Both the position numbers and the translations under genes were made by a program. This document shows positions 1-9,028 of a stretch of 64,000 nt of DNA, piece after piece. Source of the DNA: SZAS-79 sp965279075. GTDB taxonomy: Bacteria > Pseudomonadota > Gammaproteobacteria > Burkholderiales > SG8-39. The notes beneath the pieces are model-generated. The model had not been told where the DNA came from and did no database searches. It saw nothing but the letters and a program-made list of their open reading frames with translations. Each line of letters starts with the position of its first letter. The stretch's first letter is position 1. Location: assembly GCA_965279075.1 (NCBI GenBank), contig CBDIHI010000006.1, positions 219,645 through 283,644 of the forward strand, written 5' to 3'.

Positions 1-234
1 CTCGCCGGCACGCTGGATGCCGCCACCGCCGCGATGGCCAAGTACTGGGTCAGCGACCTCGAGTGCAAGGTCATCGACGAGTGCCTGCAACTGCACGGCG
101 GCTACGGGTTCATGTGGGAGTTCCCGATCTCGCGCGCCTACGTGGACGCGCGGGTGCAGCGCATCTACGGCGGCACGAACGAGATCATGAAGGAAGTCAT
201 CTCCAGGTCGATCGGCCTGGGCGAGATCAAGTAA
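1..234 (+). CDS. Acyl-CoA dehydrogenase, C-terminal end (partial)
   Basis: The reading frame is open from the first base and ends with TAA at 232-234, so only the last 77 residues are present. The fragment carries the typical acyl-CoA dehydrogenase C-terminal helix region, including GGYGFMWEFPISRAYVDARV and the IYGGTNEIMKEVI motif that lines the FAD/acyl pocket. The family oxidises acyl-CoA to 2-enoyl-CoA with FAD and passes electrons to ETF. It stands 24 bases upstream of a thiolase and a FadJ-like gene on the same strand, so it is the first step of a beta-oxidation operon. Substrate chain length cannot be read from this piece. Confidence 0.88.
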   Translation, partial: LAGTLDAATAAMAKYWVSDLECKVIDECLQLHGGYGFMWEFPISRAYVDARVQRIYGGTNEIMKEVISRSIGLGEIK

Positions 235-258
235 GCGCATCCATCCAAGGAGACGGCC

Positions 259-1464
259 ATGGCTGAGGCATTCATCTATTCGGCGCTGCGCACCCCGCGC
301 GGCAAGGGCAAGAAGGACGGCTCGCTGCACGAGGTGAAACCGATCTCGCTGTTAACCGGGATCCTGAAGGAACTGCAGTCGCGCCACGACCTCGACACCT
401 CGCAGGTGGACGACGTGGTCATGGGCTGCGTCACGCCGGTGGGCGAACAGGGCTCCTGCATCGCGAAGACCGCGGCGTTGGCCGCCGGCTGGGATTTCCA
501 TGCCTCCGGTGTGCAACTCAACCGCTTTTGCGCCTCGGGGCTTGAGGCGGTCAACATGGCCGCGCAGAAGGTGCGCTCCGACTGGGAGGACCTCGTCGTC
601 GCCGGCGGCGTGGAGTCGATGTCGCGCGTGCCGCTCGGCACCGATCGCGGCGCCTGGGCCTGCGACCCCGAGACGGCGCTCGACACCGCCTTCATCCCGC
701 AGGGCATCAGCGCCGACCTGATCGCGACGCTGGAGGAGTTTTCGCGCGAGGACATCGACCGCTTCGCGCTCGGCTCGCAGCAAAAGGCGGCCAAGGCGCG
801 CGAGGCGGGATTGTTCCGCGATTCGGTGGTGCCGGTCATGGACGGCATCGGCGACGTGATCCTCGGGGAGGACGAGTTCATCAAGCCCCACACGACGATG
901 GAAGGCCTCGCCTCGCTCAAGGTCTCGTTCGACGCGATGGGCGGCATGGGCTACGACGCGGTGGCCCTGCGCCGCTACCCGCAGGTGGAGCGCATCAAGC
1001 ACGTGCACACGGCCGGCAACAGCTCAGGGATCGTCGACGGCGCGGCCGCCGTGCTGATCGGCTCGGAAGCCAAGGGCAGGCAGCTCGGCCTCACGCCGCG
1101 AGCGCGCGTGGTCGCCACGGCGCTGTCGGGCGCGGACCCGACGATCATGCTCACCGGACCGATGCCCGCGGCACGCAAAGCACTCCTCAAGGCCGGTCTC
1201 ACCATCGACCAGATCGACCTGTTCGAGATCAACGAGGCGTTCGCGGTGGTGCCGATGAAATTCATGAAGGAGATGGGCGTGCCCGCCGAGAAGGTCAACG
1301 TGAACGGCGGCTCGATCGCGATGGGCCACCCGCTCGGCGCCACCGGCGCGATGATCATCGGCACGCTGATCGACGAGCTCGAGCGCAGGAACCTGCGCTA
1401 CGGCCTCGCCACGCTGTGCGTGGGCGGCGGCATGGGCATCGCCACCATCATCGAAAGGGTCTGA
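259..1464 (+). CDS. Acetyl-CoA acyltransferase (thiolase)
   Basis: A 401-residue thiolase, full length for the family, that cleaves 3-ketoacyl-CoA with CoA (or condenses two acetyl-CoA). The nucleophile is Cys91 in NRFCASGLEA, followed by the NEAFA segment, His357 in GHPLGATGA and the second catalytic Cys387 in CVGGGMG. The start has an AAGGAG ribosome site a few bases upstream. Its stop codon shares one base with the ATG of the following FadJ-like gene, which indicates translational coupling. Together with the upstream dehydrogenase it forms a complete beta-oxidation set. Degradative versus biosynthetic specificity cannot be decided from the sequence alone, but the context favours degradation. 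Confidence 0.93.
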   Translation: MAEAFIYSALRTPRGKGKKDGSLHEVKPISLLTGILKELQSRHDLDTSQVDDVVMGCVTPVGEQGSCIAKTAALAAGWDFHASGVQLNRFCASGLEAVNMAAQKVRSDWEDLVVAGGVESMSRVPLGTDRGAWACDPETALDTAFIPQGISADLIATLEEFSREDIDRFALGSQQKAAKAREAGLFRDSVVPVMDGIGDVILGEDEFIKPHTTMEGLASLKVSFDAMGGMGYDAVALRRYPQVERIKHVHTAGNSSGIVDGAAAVLIGSEAKGRQLGLTPRARVVATALSGADPTIMLTGPMPAARKALLKAGLTIDQIDLFEINEAFAVVPMKFMKEMGVPAEKVNVNGGSIAMGHPLGATGAMIIGTLIDELERRNLRYGLATLCVGGGMGIATIIERV

Positions 1465-3587
1465 TGAGCTCCCCCATCCGGTACGACCTCGGCGCCGACC
1501 GCGTCGTCACGCTCACGTTCGACGCGCCCGAGGGCTCCGTCAACACGATGTCCGCGGCCTGGAAGGCGGCCTTCACCGAGAACGTCGCGCGGCTCGAAGA
1601 GGAAAAGGACACGTTCGACGGCGTGATCCTCGCCTCGGCCAAGAAGACCTTCTTCGCCGGCGCCGAACTGAAGGACGTCGTCAAGCTGCAGGATTCGGAT
1701 GCCCCGCAGATGTTCGCGGGCATCGAGGCGGTCAAGGCGGATTTCCGCAGGCTGGAAAAGCTCGGCAAGCCCGTGGTCGCGGCGATCAACGGCACGGCCC
1801 TGGGCGGCGGTTTCGAGATCTGCCTTGCCGCACACTGCCGGATCTGCGTGGACGACCCGAAGATCCAGCTGGGCTTTCCCGAGGTCACGCTGGGACTGAT
1901 CCCCGGCGCGGGCGGCGTCACCAAGATGACGCGCCTGCTCGGCCTGCAGGCGGCTTTCCCGTACCTGATCGAAGGAAAACTATTCAAGCCCGCCGAGGCT
2001 GCCAAGCTCGGCCTGCTGCAGGGCCTCGCCAAGGACGCGGCCAACGCGCTCGCCATGGCACGCGACTGGATCAAGGCCAACCCCGCCCCCGTGCAGCCCT
2101 GGGACGCGAAGGACTACCGGATGCCCGGCGGCTCGCCGAGCAACCCCGCGATCTCGCAGATGCTCGCCGTGGCCCCGGCCATGCTCACGCAGAAGACGCG
2201 CGGGCTGTACCCGGCGCCGGAAGCGATCCTGTCGGCGATGGTCGAGGGCGCGTACGTGGACTTCGACACGGCGATGCGCGTGGAGTCGCGGTACCTCGCC
2301 AAGGTGGCGGTCGGCCAGGTGGCGAAGAACATGATCACCGCGTTCTTCTTCAACCTGAACGCGATCAAAGGTGGCGCATCGAGGCCGAAAGACGTTCCCC
2401 GCTGGAAGCCCGCGAAGGTCGGCATCCTCGGCGCCGGCATGATGGGCGGCGGCATCGCCTACGCCACGGCCACGCGAGGCATCCCGTGCATCCTCAAGGA
2501 CGTGACGATCGAAGCCGCCGAGAAAGGCAAGTCCTACACCGAGACCATCCTCTCCAAGCGCAAGCGCCCGCTCGACCCACTCGCGCTGATCATGCCCACC
2601 GCCACGGTGGACGACCTCGCCGGCTGCGACCTGATCATCGAGGCCGTGTTCGAGAAGCGCGACCTCAAGGCGCAGGTGACCAAGGAGTCCGAACCGAAGC
2701 TCGTGCCGGGCGGCGTGTTCGCTTCCAACACCTCCACGCTGCCGATCACCGGCCTCGCCACGGCTTCGGCCAAGCCCGAGAACTTCATCGGACTGCACTT
2801 CTTCTCGCCGGTGGACAAGATGCCGCTGGTGGAGATCATCAGGGGCGCGAAGACCTCGCCCGAGACGGTGGCACGTGCGTACGACTATGTGCTGGCGATC
2901 GCCAAGACCCCGATCGTCGTCAACGACTCGCGCGGCTTCTACACCAGCCGCACGTTCGGTACCTTCGTGATGGAAGGCTGCTCGATGCTGTCCGAAGGCA
3001 TCCCGCCCGCGGTCGTCGAAGCCGCCGGGCGCCTCGCCGGCATGCCGGTCGGGCCGCTGGAGGTGATCGACCAGACCTCGATGTCGCTGTCGCTGCACGT
3101 GATGGAGCAGACCAAGGCTGACATGGAGGCCGAGGGCAAGGCCTACGTCGCGCCCCCGGGGCAGGAGGTCGTCGTCCGCATGGTCAAGGAGTTCAAGCGC
3201 CCGGGCCGAGCGGCTGGCGGCGGCTTCTACGAATACCCGAAGGACGGCAGGAAATTCCTGTGGCCGGATCTGGCGAAGACTTTCGCCAAGGCCGGCGTGC
3301 AGTACGACTTCGAGGAACTGAAGGAACGCATCCTCTATCGCCAGGCCATCGAGACGGCGCGCTGCCTAGAGGAGGGCGTGTTGACGAACGTGGGCGACGG
3401 CAACATCGGCTCGATCTTCGGCATCGGCTTCCCGGCCTGGACGGGCGGGGCGCTGCAGTACGTGAACAACATCGGCCCGGCGAAGTTCGTCGCGCGGGCC
3501 GATGAACTGGCGAAAAAGTACGGCGAGCGCTTCACGCCGCCCAAGCTGCTGCGCGACCTCGCGGCTGCGGGGAAAATGCTGGCCTGA
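1464..3587 (+). CDS. 3-hydroxyacyl-CoA dehydrogenase / enoyl-CoA hydratase (FadJ/FadB-like)
   Basis: A 707-residue bifunctional enzyme: an N-terminal crotonase domain (about 1-260, with the oxyanion-hole stretches FFAGAELKD and GTALGGGFE) and a C-terminal NAD-dependent hydroxyacyl-CoA dehydrogenase (about 310-700, with the Rossmann motif GILGAGMMGGGIAYA and the SNTSTLPI and GLHFFSPVDKMPLVE segments). It hydrates 2-enoyl-CoA and oxidises the product to 3-ketoacyl-CoA. I chose the ATG that overlaps the thiolase stop by one base rather than a longer upstream start, which would lie inside the thiolase gene. A second enzyme of the same type sits at 31758-33851, so the organism has at least two such modules. 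Confidence 0.92.
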   Translation: MSSPIRYDLGADRVVTLTFDAPEGSVNTMSAAWKAAFTENVARLEEEKDTFDGVILASAKKTFFAGAELKDVVKLQDSDAPQMFAGIEAVKADFRRLEKLGKPVVAAINGTALGGGFEICLAAHCRICVDDPKIQLGFPEVTLGLIPGAGGVTKMTRLLGLQAAFPYLIEGKLFKPAEAAKLGLLQGLAKDAANALAMARDWIKANPAPVQPWDAKDYRMPGGSPSNPAISQMLAVAPAMLTQKTRGLYPAPEAILSAMVEGAYVDFDTAMRVESRYLAKVAVGQVAKNMITAFFFNLNAIKGGASRPKDVPRWKPAKVGILGAGMMGGGIAYATATRGIPCILKDVTIEAAEKGKSYTETILSKRKRPLDPLALIMPTATVDDLAGCDLIIEAVFEKRDLKAQVTKESEPKLVPGGVFASNTSTLPITGLATASAKPENFIGLHFFSPVDKMPLVEIIRGAKTSPETVARAYDYVLAIAKTPIVVNDSRGFYTSRTFGTFVMEGCSMLSEGIPPAVVEAAGRLAGMPVGPLEVIDQTSMSLSLHVMEQTKADMEAEGKAYVAPPGQEVVVRMVKEFKRPGRAAGGGFYEYPKDGRKFLWPDLAKTFAKAGVQYDFEELKERILYRQAIETARCLEEGVLTNVGDGNIGSIFGIGFPAWTGGALQYVNNIGPAKFVARADELAKKYGERFTPPKLLRDLAAAGKMLA

Positions 3588-3634
3588 GCTGGTGGGGCAG
3601 GCGTTGCCAGGGTCATGGATTTGGCGCAAAAAAC

Positions 3635-3648
3635 ACCATTTTTATGGT
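3635..3648. promoter_or_regulatory. Inverted repeat upstream of the antitoxin, possible operator
   Basis: ACCAT and ATGGT flank a TTTT spacer in an AT-rich stretch 11 bases before the antitoxin start. AbrB/VapB-type antitoxins commonly repress their own promoter by binding such short palindromes. This role is inferred from position and symmetry only. Confidence 0.4.
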
Positions 3649-3659
3649 AATTTAATGCC

Positions 3660-3905
3660 ATGAAGACAACAATCGACGCGGCGGGCCGGCTGGTCGTGCC
3701 CAAGGCATTGCGCCATGCGCTGGGATGGACATCCGGGCAGCCCTTGGAAATCCGGGCCGGGGACGGGCGCCTGGAAATTGAAATCGCGCCCACGCCCATG
3801 CGGCTGGCGAAGAAAGGAAAGGGCGTGGTCGCGGTGCCGCAACAGGCTTTGCCCGAGCTTTCGGCCGATCAGGTACGAGATACGCTCGAACGCGTGCGTC
3901 GTTGA
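3660..3905 (+). CDS. AbrB/SpoVT-family antitoxin (VapB-like)
   Basis: An 81-residue protein whose first 45 residues match the swapped-hairpin AbrB/MazE fold (KTTIDAAGRLVVPKALRHAL, then a GQPLEI strand). Such proteins bind DNA as dimers and neutralise a cognate toxin through their C-terminal tail. No strong ribosome site precedes the ATG, so the message may be nearly leaderless. The stop codon overlaps the TTG start of the PIN-domain gene by four bases. An AT-rich palindrome at 3635-3648 may be its operator. The pair interrupts two catabolic gene groups. Confidence 0.82.
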   Translation: MKTTIDAAGRLVVPKALRHALGWTSGQPLEIRAGDGRLEIEIAPTPMRLAKKGKGVVAVPQQALPELSADQVRDTLERVRR

Positions 3906-4303
3906 AGGCGGCGGACACCAGCGTGGTCGTCGCCGCGTTCGCTTCCTGGCACCAGAACCATACGGCAGCGCGCGGCGCCCTGGACGCCGGCTTGCGATTG
4001 ATCGAACACTGCGCGCTCGAGTCCTACTCGGTCCTTACCCGGCTGCCGCCGCCCCACCGGGCGCCCGGAGACATCGTGCGGGACTTCCTCGCCGCGCGCT
4101 TTCCGGCGCCGTACCTGCGCCTCGGCGCGATCGGCTACAGGGCGTTTGTACTCGGCCTGCACGAACAGGCCGTTACGGGTGGTGCAGCGTATGACGCGCT
4201 GGTGGCTGCGACCGCAGCGGCCGCGGGCGCTGAGCTGGTGACCTGCGATCGCCGCGCGCTTGGCGTCTACGAGCGCTATGGCGTTCGCACCCATATTCTG
4301 TAG
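3902..4303 (+). CDS. PIN-domain ribonuclease toxin (VapC-like)
   Basis: A 133-residue PIN domain starting at a TTG that overlaps the antitoxin stop. The four acidic residues expected for the metal site are present: Asp5 in ADTS, Glu40 in LESYS, Asp98 in YDALVAAT and Asp116 in TCDRRAL. VapC toxins cut tRNA or rRNA and stop translation until bound by VapB. All catalytic positions are intact, so the toxin looks active. The target RNA cannot be predicted here. It is followed after 16 bases by the nitronate monooxygenase-like gene. Confidence 0.83.
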   Translation: MKAADTSVVVAAFASWHQNHTAARGALDAGLRLIEHCALESYSVLTRLPPPHRAPGDIVRDFLAARFPAPYLRLGAIGYRAFVLGLHEQAVTGGAAYDALVAATAAAAGAELVTCDRRALGVYERYGVRTHIL

Positions 4304-4319
4304 TTTCGGAGCGATTCGA

Positions 4320-5282
4320 GTGTCCCTGCCAACCATCCTGCAAAACCTGTCCCTCCCGGTGATCTGCTCGCCGATGTTCATCGCGAGCAACCCGAAACTC
4401 GTCATCGAGCAGTGCAAGGCCGGCGTGGTGGGGTCCTTCCCCGCACTCAACGCCCGGCCGCAGGAGACGCTCGACACCTGGCTCACCGAGATCGAGACCG
4501 CGCTCGAGGCGCACGGCAAGGCGAACCCGGGCGCCATCGTTGCGCCTTACGCGGTCAACCAGATCGTGCACAAGTCGAACGACCGGCTGATGCAGGACGT
4601 GGAGACCTGCGTGCGCCACAAGGTGCCGATCACGATCACGTCGCTGCGCGCCCCGACCGAGGTCGTGTCTGCGGTGCATTCCTACGGCGGCATCGTGCTG
4701 CACGACGTCATCAACGTGCGCCACGCCGAGAAAGCGCTGGAGGCGGGTGTCGACGGCCTGATCCTCGTCTGCTCCGGCGCGGGCGGGCACGCGGGCACGC
4801 TGTCGCCTTTCGCGCTGGTCGGCGAAGTGCGGCGCTTCTTCGACGGCCCGATCATCCTGTCCGGCGCCATCGCCACGGGCGATGCGGTCCTTGCTGCGCT
4901 GGCCTCCGGCGCCGACCTCGCCTACATCGGGACGCGCTTCCTCGCGACGCCCGAGGCGAGCGTGCCGGACCGCTACAAGGACGAGATCCTCAAGTCGGCC
5001 GCGGCCGACATCGTCTACACCGACCTCTTCTCCGGCGTACACGGCAATTACCTCAAGCACAGCGTGGTCAATGCGGGATTCGACCCCATGAACCTGCCCA
5101 AGTCCGACCCGGCCAAGATGAATTTCGGCTCCAACAGCGGCGCCGAGAAGAAAGTCTGGCGCGATATCTGGAGCGCGGGGCAGGGCGTGGGGCAGATCAA
5201 GTCCGTGCTGCCCGTTTCCGAAGTTGTTTCGCAACTCAAGGCCGAATACGTCGCCGCCCGGCAGCGCCTCGCGCTATCGTAA
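4320..5282 (+). CDS. Nitronate monooxygenase / 2-nitropropane dioxygenase family flavoprotein
   Basis: A 320-residue FMN-dependent TIM-barrel enzyme. It shows the family's N-terminal LPVICSPMFIASNP segment, the GAGGHAGTLSPF phosphate/FMN loop with the catalytic-type histidine, and the LSGAIATGDAVLAALASGAD barrel end. The family oxidises alkyl nitronates, and many members have unknown substrates. I chose GTG at 4320 because a GGAG ribosome site lies just upstream; an ATG at 4260 would start inside the toxin gene. It is first in a same-strand run of oxidoreductase genes reaching 9028. The true substrate is unknown. Confidence 0.85.
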   Translation: MSLPTILQNLSLPVICSPMFIASNPKLVIEQCKAGVVGSFPALNARPQETLDTWLTEIETALEAHGKANPGAIVAPYAVNQIVHKSNDRLMQDVETCVRHKVPITITSLRAPTEVVSAVHSYGGIVLHDVINVRHAEKALEAGVDGLILVCSGAGGHAGTLSPFALVGEVRRFFDGPIILSGAIATGDAVLAALASGADLAYIGTRFLATPEASVPDRYKDEILKSAAADIVYTDLFSGVHGNYLKHSVVNAGFDPMNLPKSDPAKMNFGSNSGAEKKVWRDIWSAGQGVGQIKSVLPVSEVVSQLKAEYVAARQRLALS

Positions 5283-5301
5283 GTCTCCCTAGGAGTTCCC
5301 C

Positions 5302-6294
5302 ATGAACAAAGCCATCGTGCTCGCCAGCCGCCCGCAGGGCTGGGTGAAGCCCACCGATTTCCGCCTCGAGACCTCTGCCATGCCCTCGCCCAAGGACGGC
5401 GAGGTGCTCGTCAGGAACCTGTGGCTGTCGCTCGACCCGTACATGCGCGGGCGCATCAGCGAGGCCAAGAGCTACGTGCCCCCGGTCGCGATCGGGGCCG
5501 TCATGGTCGGGCAGGCCGTGGGCGAGGTAGTCGAGTCGAAATTCCCCGGGCTCAAGGCCGGCGACCACGTGTTGACGTCGCTGGGCTGGCAGACGCACGG
5601 CGTGCTGCGCGGCGCCGAGGCCACGAAGGTGGACGGCTCCAGGGTGCCGCTGTCCTACTTCCTCGGTGTGCTCGGCATGCCGGGGCTCACCGCCTACTTC
5701 GGCCTCTACGAGATAGGCCACCCGCGCGCGGGCGACACGCTGGTGGTGTCGGCGGCTTCGGGTGCGGTCGGCAGCGTGGTCGGCCAGCTGGCCAAGGCCT
5801 CCGGCTGCCGCGTGGTCGGCATCGCGGGCGGCAAGGCCAAGTGCGACTACGTGGTGAAGGACCTCGGGTTCGACGCCTGCGTGGACTACAAGGCGGGCAA
5901 GCTCGATGCGGACCTCGCCGCCGCCTGCCCGAACGGCGTGGACGTCTATTTCGAGAACGTCGGCGGCGCAATCATGGAAGCGGTGATGACGAAGATGAAT
6001 TTCGCTTCGCGCATGATCGTGTGCGGCCTGATCTCCGAGTACAACGCGACCGAGGCCTACGGCATCAAGACGATGCGCGCCGTGCTGGTCAACCGCATCC
6101 GCATGCAGGGCATGATCGTGTTCGACTGGATCAACCGCTACCCGGAAGGCATCAAGGCGCTATCCGGGCTCGTGGCCTCGGGGAAAATCAAGTACCGCGA
6201 GTCGGTGGTGCAGGGGTTGGAGAATGCGCCGCAGGGCCTCATCGACCTGCTGCAGGGGAAGAATTTCGGCAAGCAACTCGTGAAACTGACCTGA
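5302..6294 (+). CDS. NADP-dependent enone/quinone reductase (zinc-free MDR, CurA-like)
   Basis: A 330-residue medium-chain reductase without the zinc-binding cysteines of alcohol dehydrogenases. The N-terminal LDPYMRGRIS segment and the cofactor motif VSAASGAVGSVVGQLAK are typical of the leukotriene B4 dehydrogenase/CurA group, which reduces the double bond of alpha,beta-unsaturated ketones with NADPH. The ribosome site AGGAG precedes the ATG. It lies 19 bases after the nitronate monooxygenase-like gene and 13 bases before the GST gene, so these genes are probably co-transcribed. The natural enone substrate is unknown. Confidence 0.87.
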   Translation: MNKAIVLASRPQGWVKPTDFRLETSAMPSPKDGEVLVRNLWLSLDPYMRGRISEAKSYVPPVAIGAVMVGQAVGEVVESKFPGLKAGDHVLTSLGWQTHGVLRGAEATKVDGSRVPLSYFLGVLGMPGLTAYFGLYEIGHPRAGDTLVVSAASGAVGSVVGQLAKASGCRVVGIAGGKAKCDYVVKDLGFDACVDYKAGKLDADLAAACPNGVDVYFENVGGAIMEAVMTKMNFASRMIVCGLISEYNATEAYGIKTMRAVLVNRIRMQGMIVFDWINRYPEGIKALSGLVASGKIKYRESVVQGLENAPQGLIDLLQGKNFGKQLVKLT

Positions 6295-6307
6295 CCCGGA
6301 GCCCGCA

Positions 6308-7003
6308 ATGATCGACCTCTACACCTGGCCCACGCCCAACGGCCACAAGATCCACATCATGCTCGAGGAGACGGGGATCCCGTACCGCGTGCACCCGGTG
6401 AACATCGGTGCGGGCGAGCAGTTCGCGGCGTCCTTCCTGAAGATCTCGCCGAACAACAAGATGCCGGCCATGGTCGACCCCGACGGCCCGGGCGGCAAGC
6501 CGCTGTCGATGTTCGAGTCGGGCGCGATGCTCGTCTATCTCGCTTCCAAGAGCGGCCGGTTCCTGCCCGAGGATCTCGCCGACAAATGGTCGACGCTGTC
6601 GTGGCTGATGTTCCAGATGGGCGGGGTCGGGCCGATGCTCGGCCAGGCGCACCATTTCCTCGGCTATGCGCCCGAGAAGATCCCCTACGCCATGGATCGC
6701 TACAAGAACGAGGCCAACCGCCTGTACGGCGTGATCGACCGGCGCCTGAAGGAATCGAAATACATCGCCTGCGACGAGTACACGATCGCCGACATGGCCA
6801 TCGTGCCGTGGCTGCGCTTTCCCGAGCGGCAGGGCGTGAACGTCGACGAATACCCGAACCTCAAGCGCTGGCGCGACGCGATCCTTGCGCGGCCCGCAGT
6901 GCAGCGCGCGCTGCTGGTGCTCGCCGAGGCCCGCCGACCCGGCCCGCACTCCGAGAAGGAGCGCGAGATCCTGTTCGGCAAGAAGCAGTACGAAAAAAGG
7001 TAA
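6308..7003 (+). CDS. Glutathione S-transferase family protein (YfcG/YghU-like)
   Basis: A 231-residue protein with an N-terminal thioredoxin-fold GST domain (starting IDLYTWPTPNGHKIHIMLEE, with SPNNKMPAMVDPDG and the glutathione-binding MFESGAMLVYLA) and an all-helical C-terminal half. The TPNGHK start resembles disulfide-bond reductase GSTs of the YfcG/Ure2p type, in which Thr and Asn contact glutathione. These enzymes reduce disulfides or conjugate glutathione to electrophiles. Its place between an enone reductase and an SDR would suit detoxification of a reactive intermediate, which is inference. Confidence 0.87.
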   Translation: MIDLYTWPTPNGHKIHIMLEETGIPYRVHPVNIGAGEQFAASFLKISPNNKMPAMVDPDGPGGKPLSMFESGAMLVYLASKSGRFLPEDLADKWSTLSWLMFQMGGVGPMLGQAHHFLGYAPEKIPYAMDRYKNEANRLYGVIDRRLKESKYIACDEYTIADMAIVPWLRFPERQGVNVDEYPNLKRWRDAILARPAVQRALLVLAEARRPGPHSEKEREILFGKKQYEKR

Positions 7004-7008
7004 CCGCG

Positions 7009-7773
7009 ATGGCCCAGTCCCTCAAAGGCAAGGTCGCCTGGATCACCGGTGGCGGCAGCGGCATCGGCCTCGCCGGCGCCATCGAGCTGGTGAAGGCCGG
7101 CGCGCACGTCGTGATCTCGGGCCGCACCAAGGCGACCAACGACAGTGCGCTGGCGGAGCTCAAGGCCCTGGGCAGCGCCGAGGCGATCCTGCTCGACGTG
7201 GCGGACAAGAAGGCCGTCAAGGCCGCGGCCGATGCGATCCTCGCGAAGCACGGCCGCATCGACATCCTAGTGACCAGCGCAGGGACGAACGCCACCAAGC
7301 GCAATTTCGACGTGGTCACGGCCGAGGCCTGGGACGACGTGGTGGCGATCAACCTTTCGGGCCTGTTCTACTGCGTGCATGCCGTGCTGCCGGCCATGAG
7401 AAAGCAACGAGACGGCCTGATCATCAACGTGTCTTCGTGGGCCGGGCGGTTCGCTTCCAAGCTCACGGGTCCGGCTTACAACGCGACCAAGCGCGCGGTG
7501 ATTGCGCTCACCGAGTCGATCAACATGGAGGAGTGCGTGAACGGCATCCGCGCAACCTCCGTCCTGCCCGGCGAGGTGGCCACGCCCATCCTTCGCAAAC
7601 GCCCCGTGCCGCCGTCGAAGGAGGAGCAGGACCGGATGACGCAGTCGGAGGACCTGGGTGCGGCGATCCTGTTCGTCGCGTCCATGCCTGCGCGCACCTG
7701 CGTGAACGAGTTGATCATCGCGCCGACCTGGAACCGCTTCTACGTCGGCGGCCTCGAGGTTCCCAAGAAATAG
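7009..7773 (+). CDS. Short-chain dehydrogenase/reductase
   Basis: A 254-residue SDR with the nucleotide motif ITGGGSGIGLAGAIE at the N-terminus, the structural NVSSWAG strand and the catalytic YNATK pair; the usual serine region is SWAGRFASK. Such enzymes interconvert alcohols and ketones with NAD(P). The ATG follows the GST stop by five bases. A longer upstream start would run through the GST gene and is not credible. It belongs to the run 4320-9028, and its stop nearly abuts the MFS start. Substrate unknown. Confidence 0.88.
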   Translation: MAQSLKGKVAWITGGGSGIGLAGAIELVKAGAHVVISGRTKATNDSALAELKALGSAEAILLDVADKKAVKAAADAILAKHGRIDILVTSAGTNATKRNFDVVTAEAWDDVVAINLSGLFYCVHAVLPAMRKQRDGLIINVSSWAGRFASKLTGPAYNATKRAVIALTESINMEECVNGIRATSVLPGEVATPILRKRPVPPSKEEQDRMTQSEDLGAAILFVASMPARTCVNELIIAPTWNRFYVGGLEVPKK

Positions 7774-7774
7774 C

Positions 7775-9028
7775 ATGACGGTTGATCCGGCGGCCCCGCC
7801 GCGGGTCAACCTGCTGCTGCGCATCTGCCTGCCTTTCCTGGCGGGATACTTCCTTTCGTACGTCTACCGCGCGGTCAACGCGGTGCTCGGGCCGCAGCTG
7901 GCGTCCGAGTTTTCGTTGTCTGCCGCCGACCTCGGGTTGCTGACCGGAGCCTATTTCTTTGCGTTCGGCCTGTTCCAGGTGCCGCTCGGGTTGCTGCTCG
8001 ACCGCTTCGGGCCGCGGCGCATGGACGCGGCGCTGCTGTTGCTCGCGGCGGCCGGGGCAGGGTTGTTCATCACCGCGCAGAGCTTTACCGGGCTGCTGGT
8101 GGGGCGGACGCTGATCGGGCTGGGCGTGTCGGCCGCGCTGATGGCCTGCTTCCAGGCTTTCGTGCTGTGGTACCCGGCGGCGCGGATCGGCACGATGATC
8201 GCGGTGGCTTATGCCGCGGGCGGGTTCGGGGCGATGGCGGTGTCCGTGCCGCTGGAGCTCGCGCTGCGCGCTTTCGAGTGGCGGTCGATCTTCATGCTGT
8301 TCATCGGGATCACGCTGCTGGTCAGCGTGGTGTTGTATTTCGTCGTGCCCGAGCGGCGGGTGGCTGCTGCGCCCGAGCCTTTTGCCGACCAGCTGCGCGG
8401 GCTTCGCGTGGTGGCGCGTGACGGCGCCTTCTGGCGGATCGCGGTGGCGATCGGCACCAGCCAGTGTGCTGCGGTGTCTACGTTTACCTTGTGGATGGGG
8501 ACCTGGCTGCGGGACGTGGCCGGGTTTACGCGCGGTGAGGTGGCGGAGGGGTTTATGGCGGCGTCTCTGGCCATCGTGCTCGGGTACTTGTTCTTCGGGC
8601 GGATTGCGGATTCGCTGGTCCGGCGGGGTAAGTCGGTGTTGCCGCTGTTTGCGGGCGGGGTGGCGCTGTCTTCGGCTTGTTTCCTCCTGATCGTGCTCGG
8701 GGTGAAGACCGGGAGCGTGCTGGCCTGGTCGGTGTTCACCTTCTGCGCAACGGCTGCGACCCTGGCGCATTCGATTGCTTCTCGCCGCTATCCCTCGAAC
8801 ATGGCCGGGCGGGTGAACACGGCTTTGAATACCTTCACGTTCATCGGGATCTTTCTGGGGCAGTGGATGGTGGGGATCATCCTTGCGCGGTGGCCTGCGA
8901 CGGCTTCTGGCGGGTATGCGCCCGAGGGGTACTTCTGGGGGATGGGGGTGCTGTGGGTGGTGCAGGCGGCGGGGTTGGCGTGGTTGTGGAGTGGGAGAAG
9001 GGTGGTGGAGGGGATGGGGGAAAGTTGA
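7775..9028 (+). CDS. MFS transporter
   Basis: A 417-residue integral membrane protein with about twelve hydrophobic segments. The loop after the second helix carries LDRFGPRRMDAALLL, matching the MFS motif A region. The major facilitator superfamily moves small solutes by proton or ion coupling across the inner membrane. Its ATG stands one base after the SDR stop, so it is the last gene of the run and may take up or expel the compound handled by the preceding enzymes. The coding strand becomes unusually G-rich near the 3' end. Substrate not predictable. Confidence 0.85.
   Translation: MTVDPAAPPRVNLLLRICLPFLAGYFLSYVYRAVNAVLGPQLASEFSLSAADLGLLTGAYFFAFGLFQVPLGLLLDRFGPRRMDAALLLLAAAGAGLFITAQSFTGLLVGRTLIGLGVSAALMACFQAFVLWYPAARIGTMIAVAYAAGGFGAMAVSVPLELALRAFEWRSIFMLFIGITLLVSVVLYFVVPERRVAAAPEPFADQLRGLRVVARDGAFWRIAVAIGTSQCAAVSTFTLWMGTWLRDVAGFTRGEVAEGFMAASLAIVLGYLFFGRIADSLVRRGKSVLPLFAGGVALSSACFLLIVLGVKTGSVLAWSVFTFCATAATLAHSIASRRYPSNMAGRVNTALNTFTFIGIFLGQWMVGIILARWPATASGGYAPEGYFWGMGVLWVVQAAGLAWLWSGRRVVEGMGES

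Noticed and set aside
4260..4319. ATG start for the nitronate monooxygenase-like gene at 4260
   Set aside because: It lies inside the VapC-like gene and adds residues without family likeness; GTG 4320 has a ribosome site.
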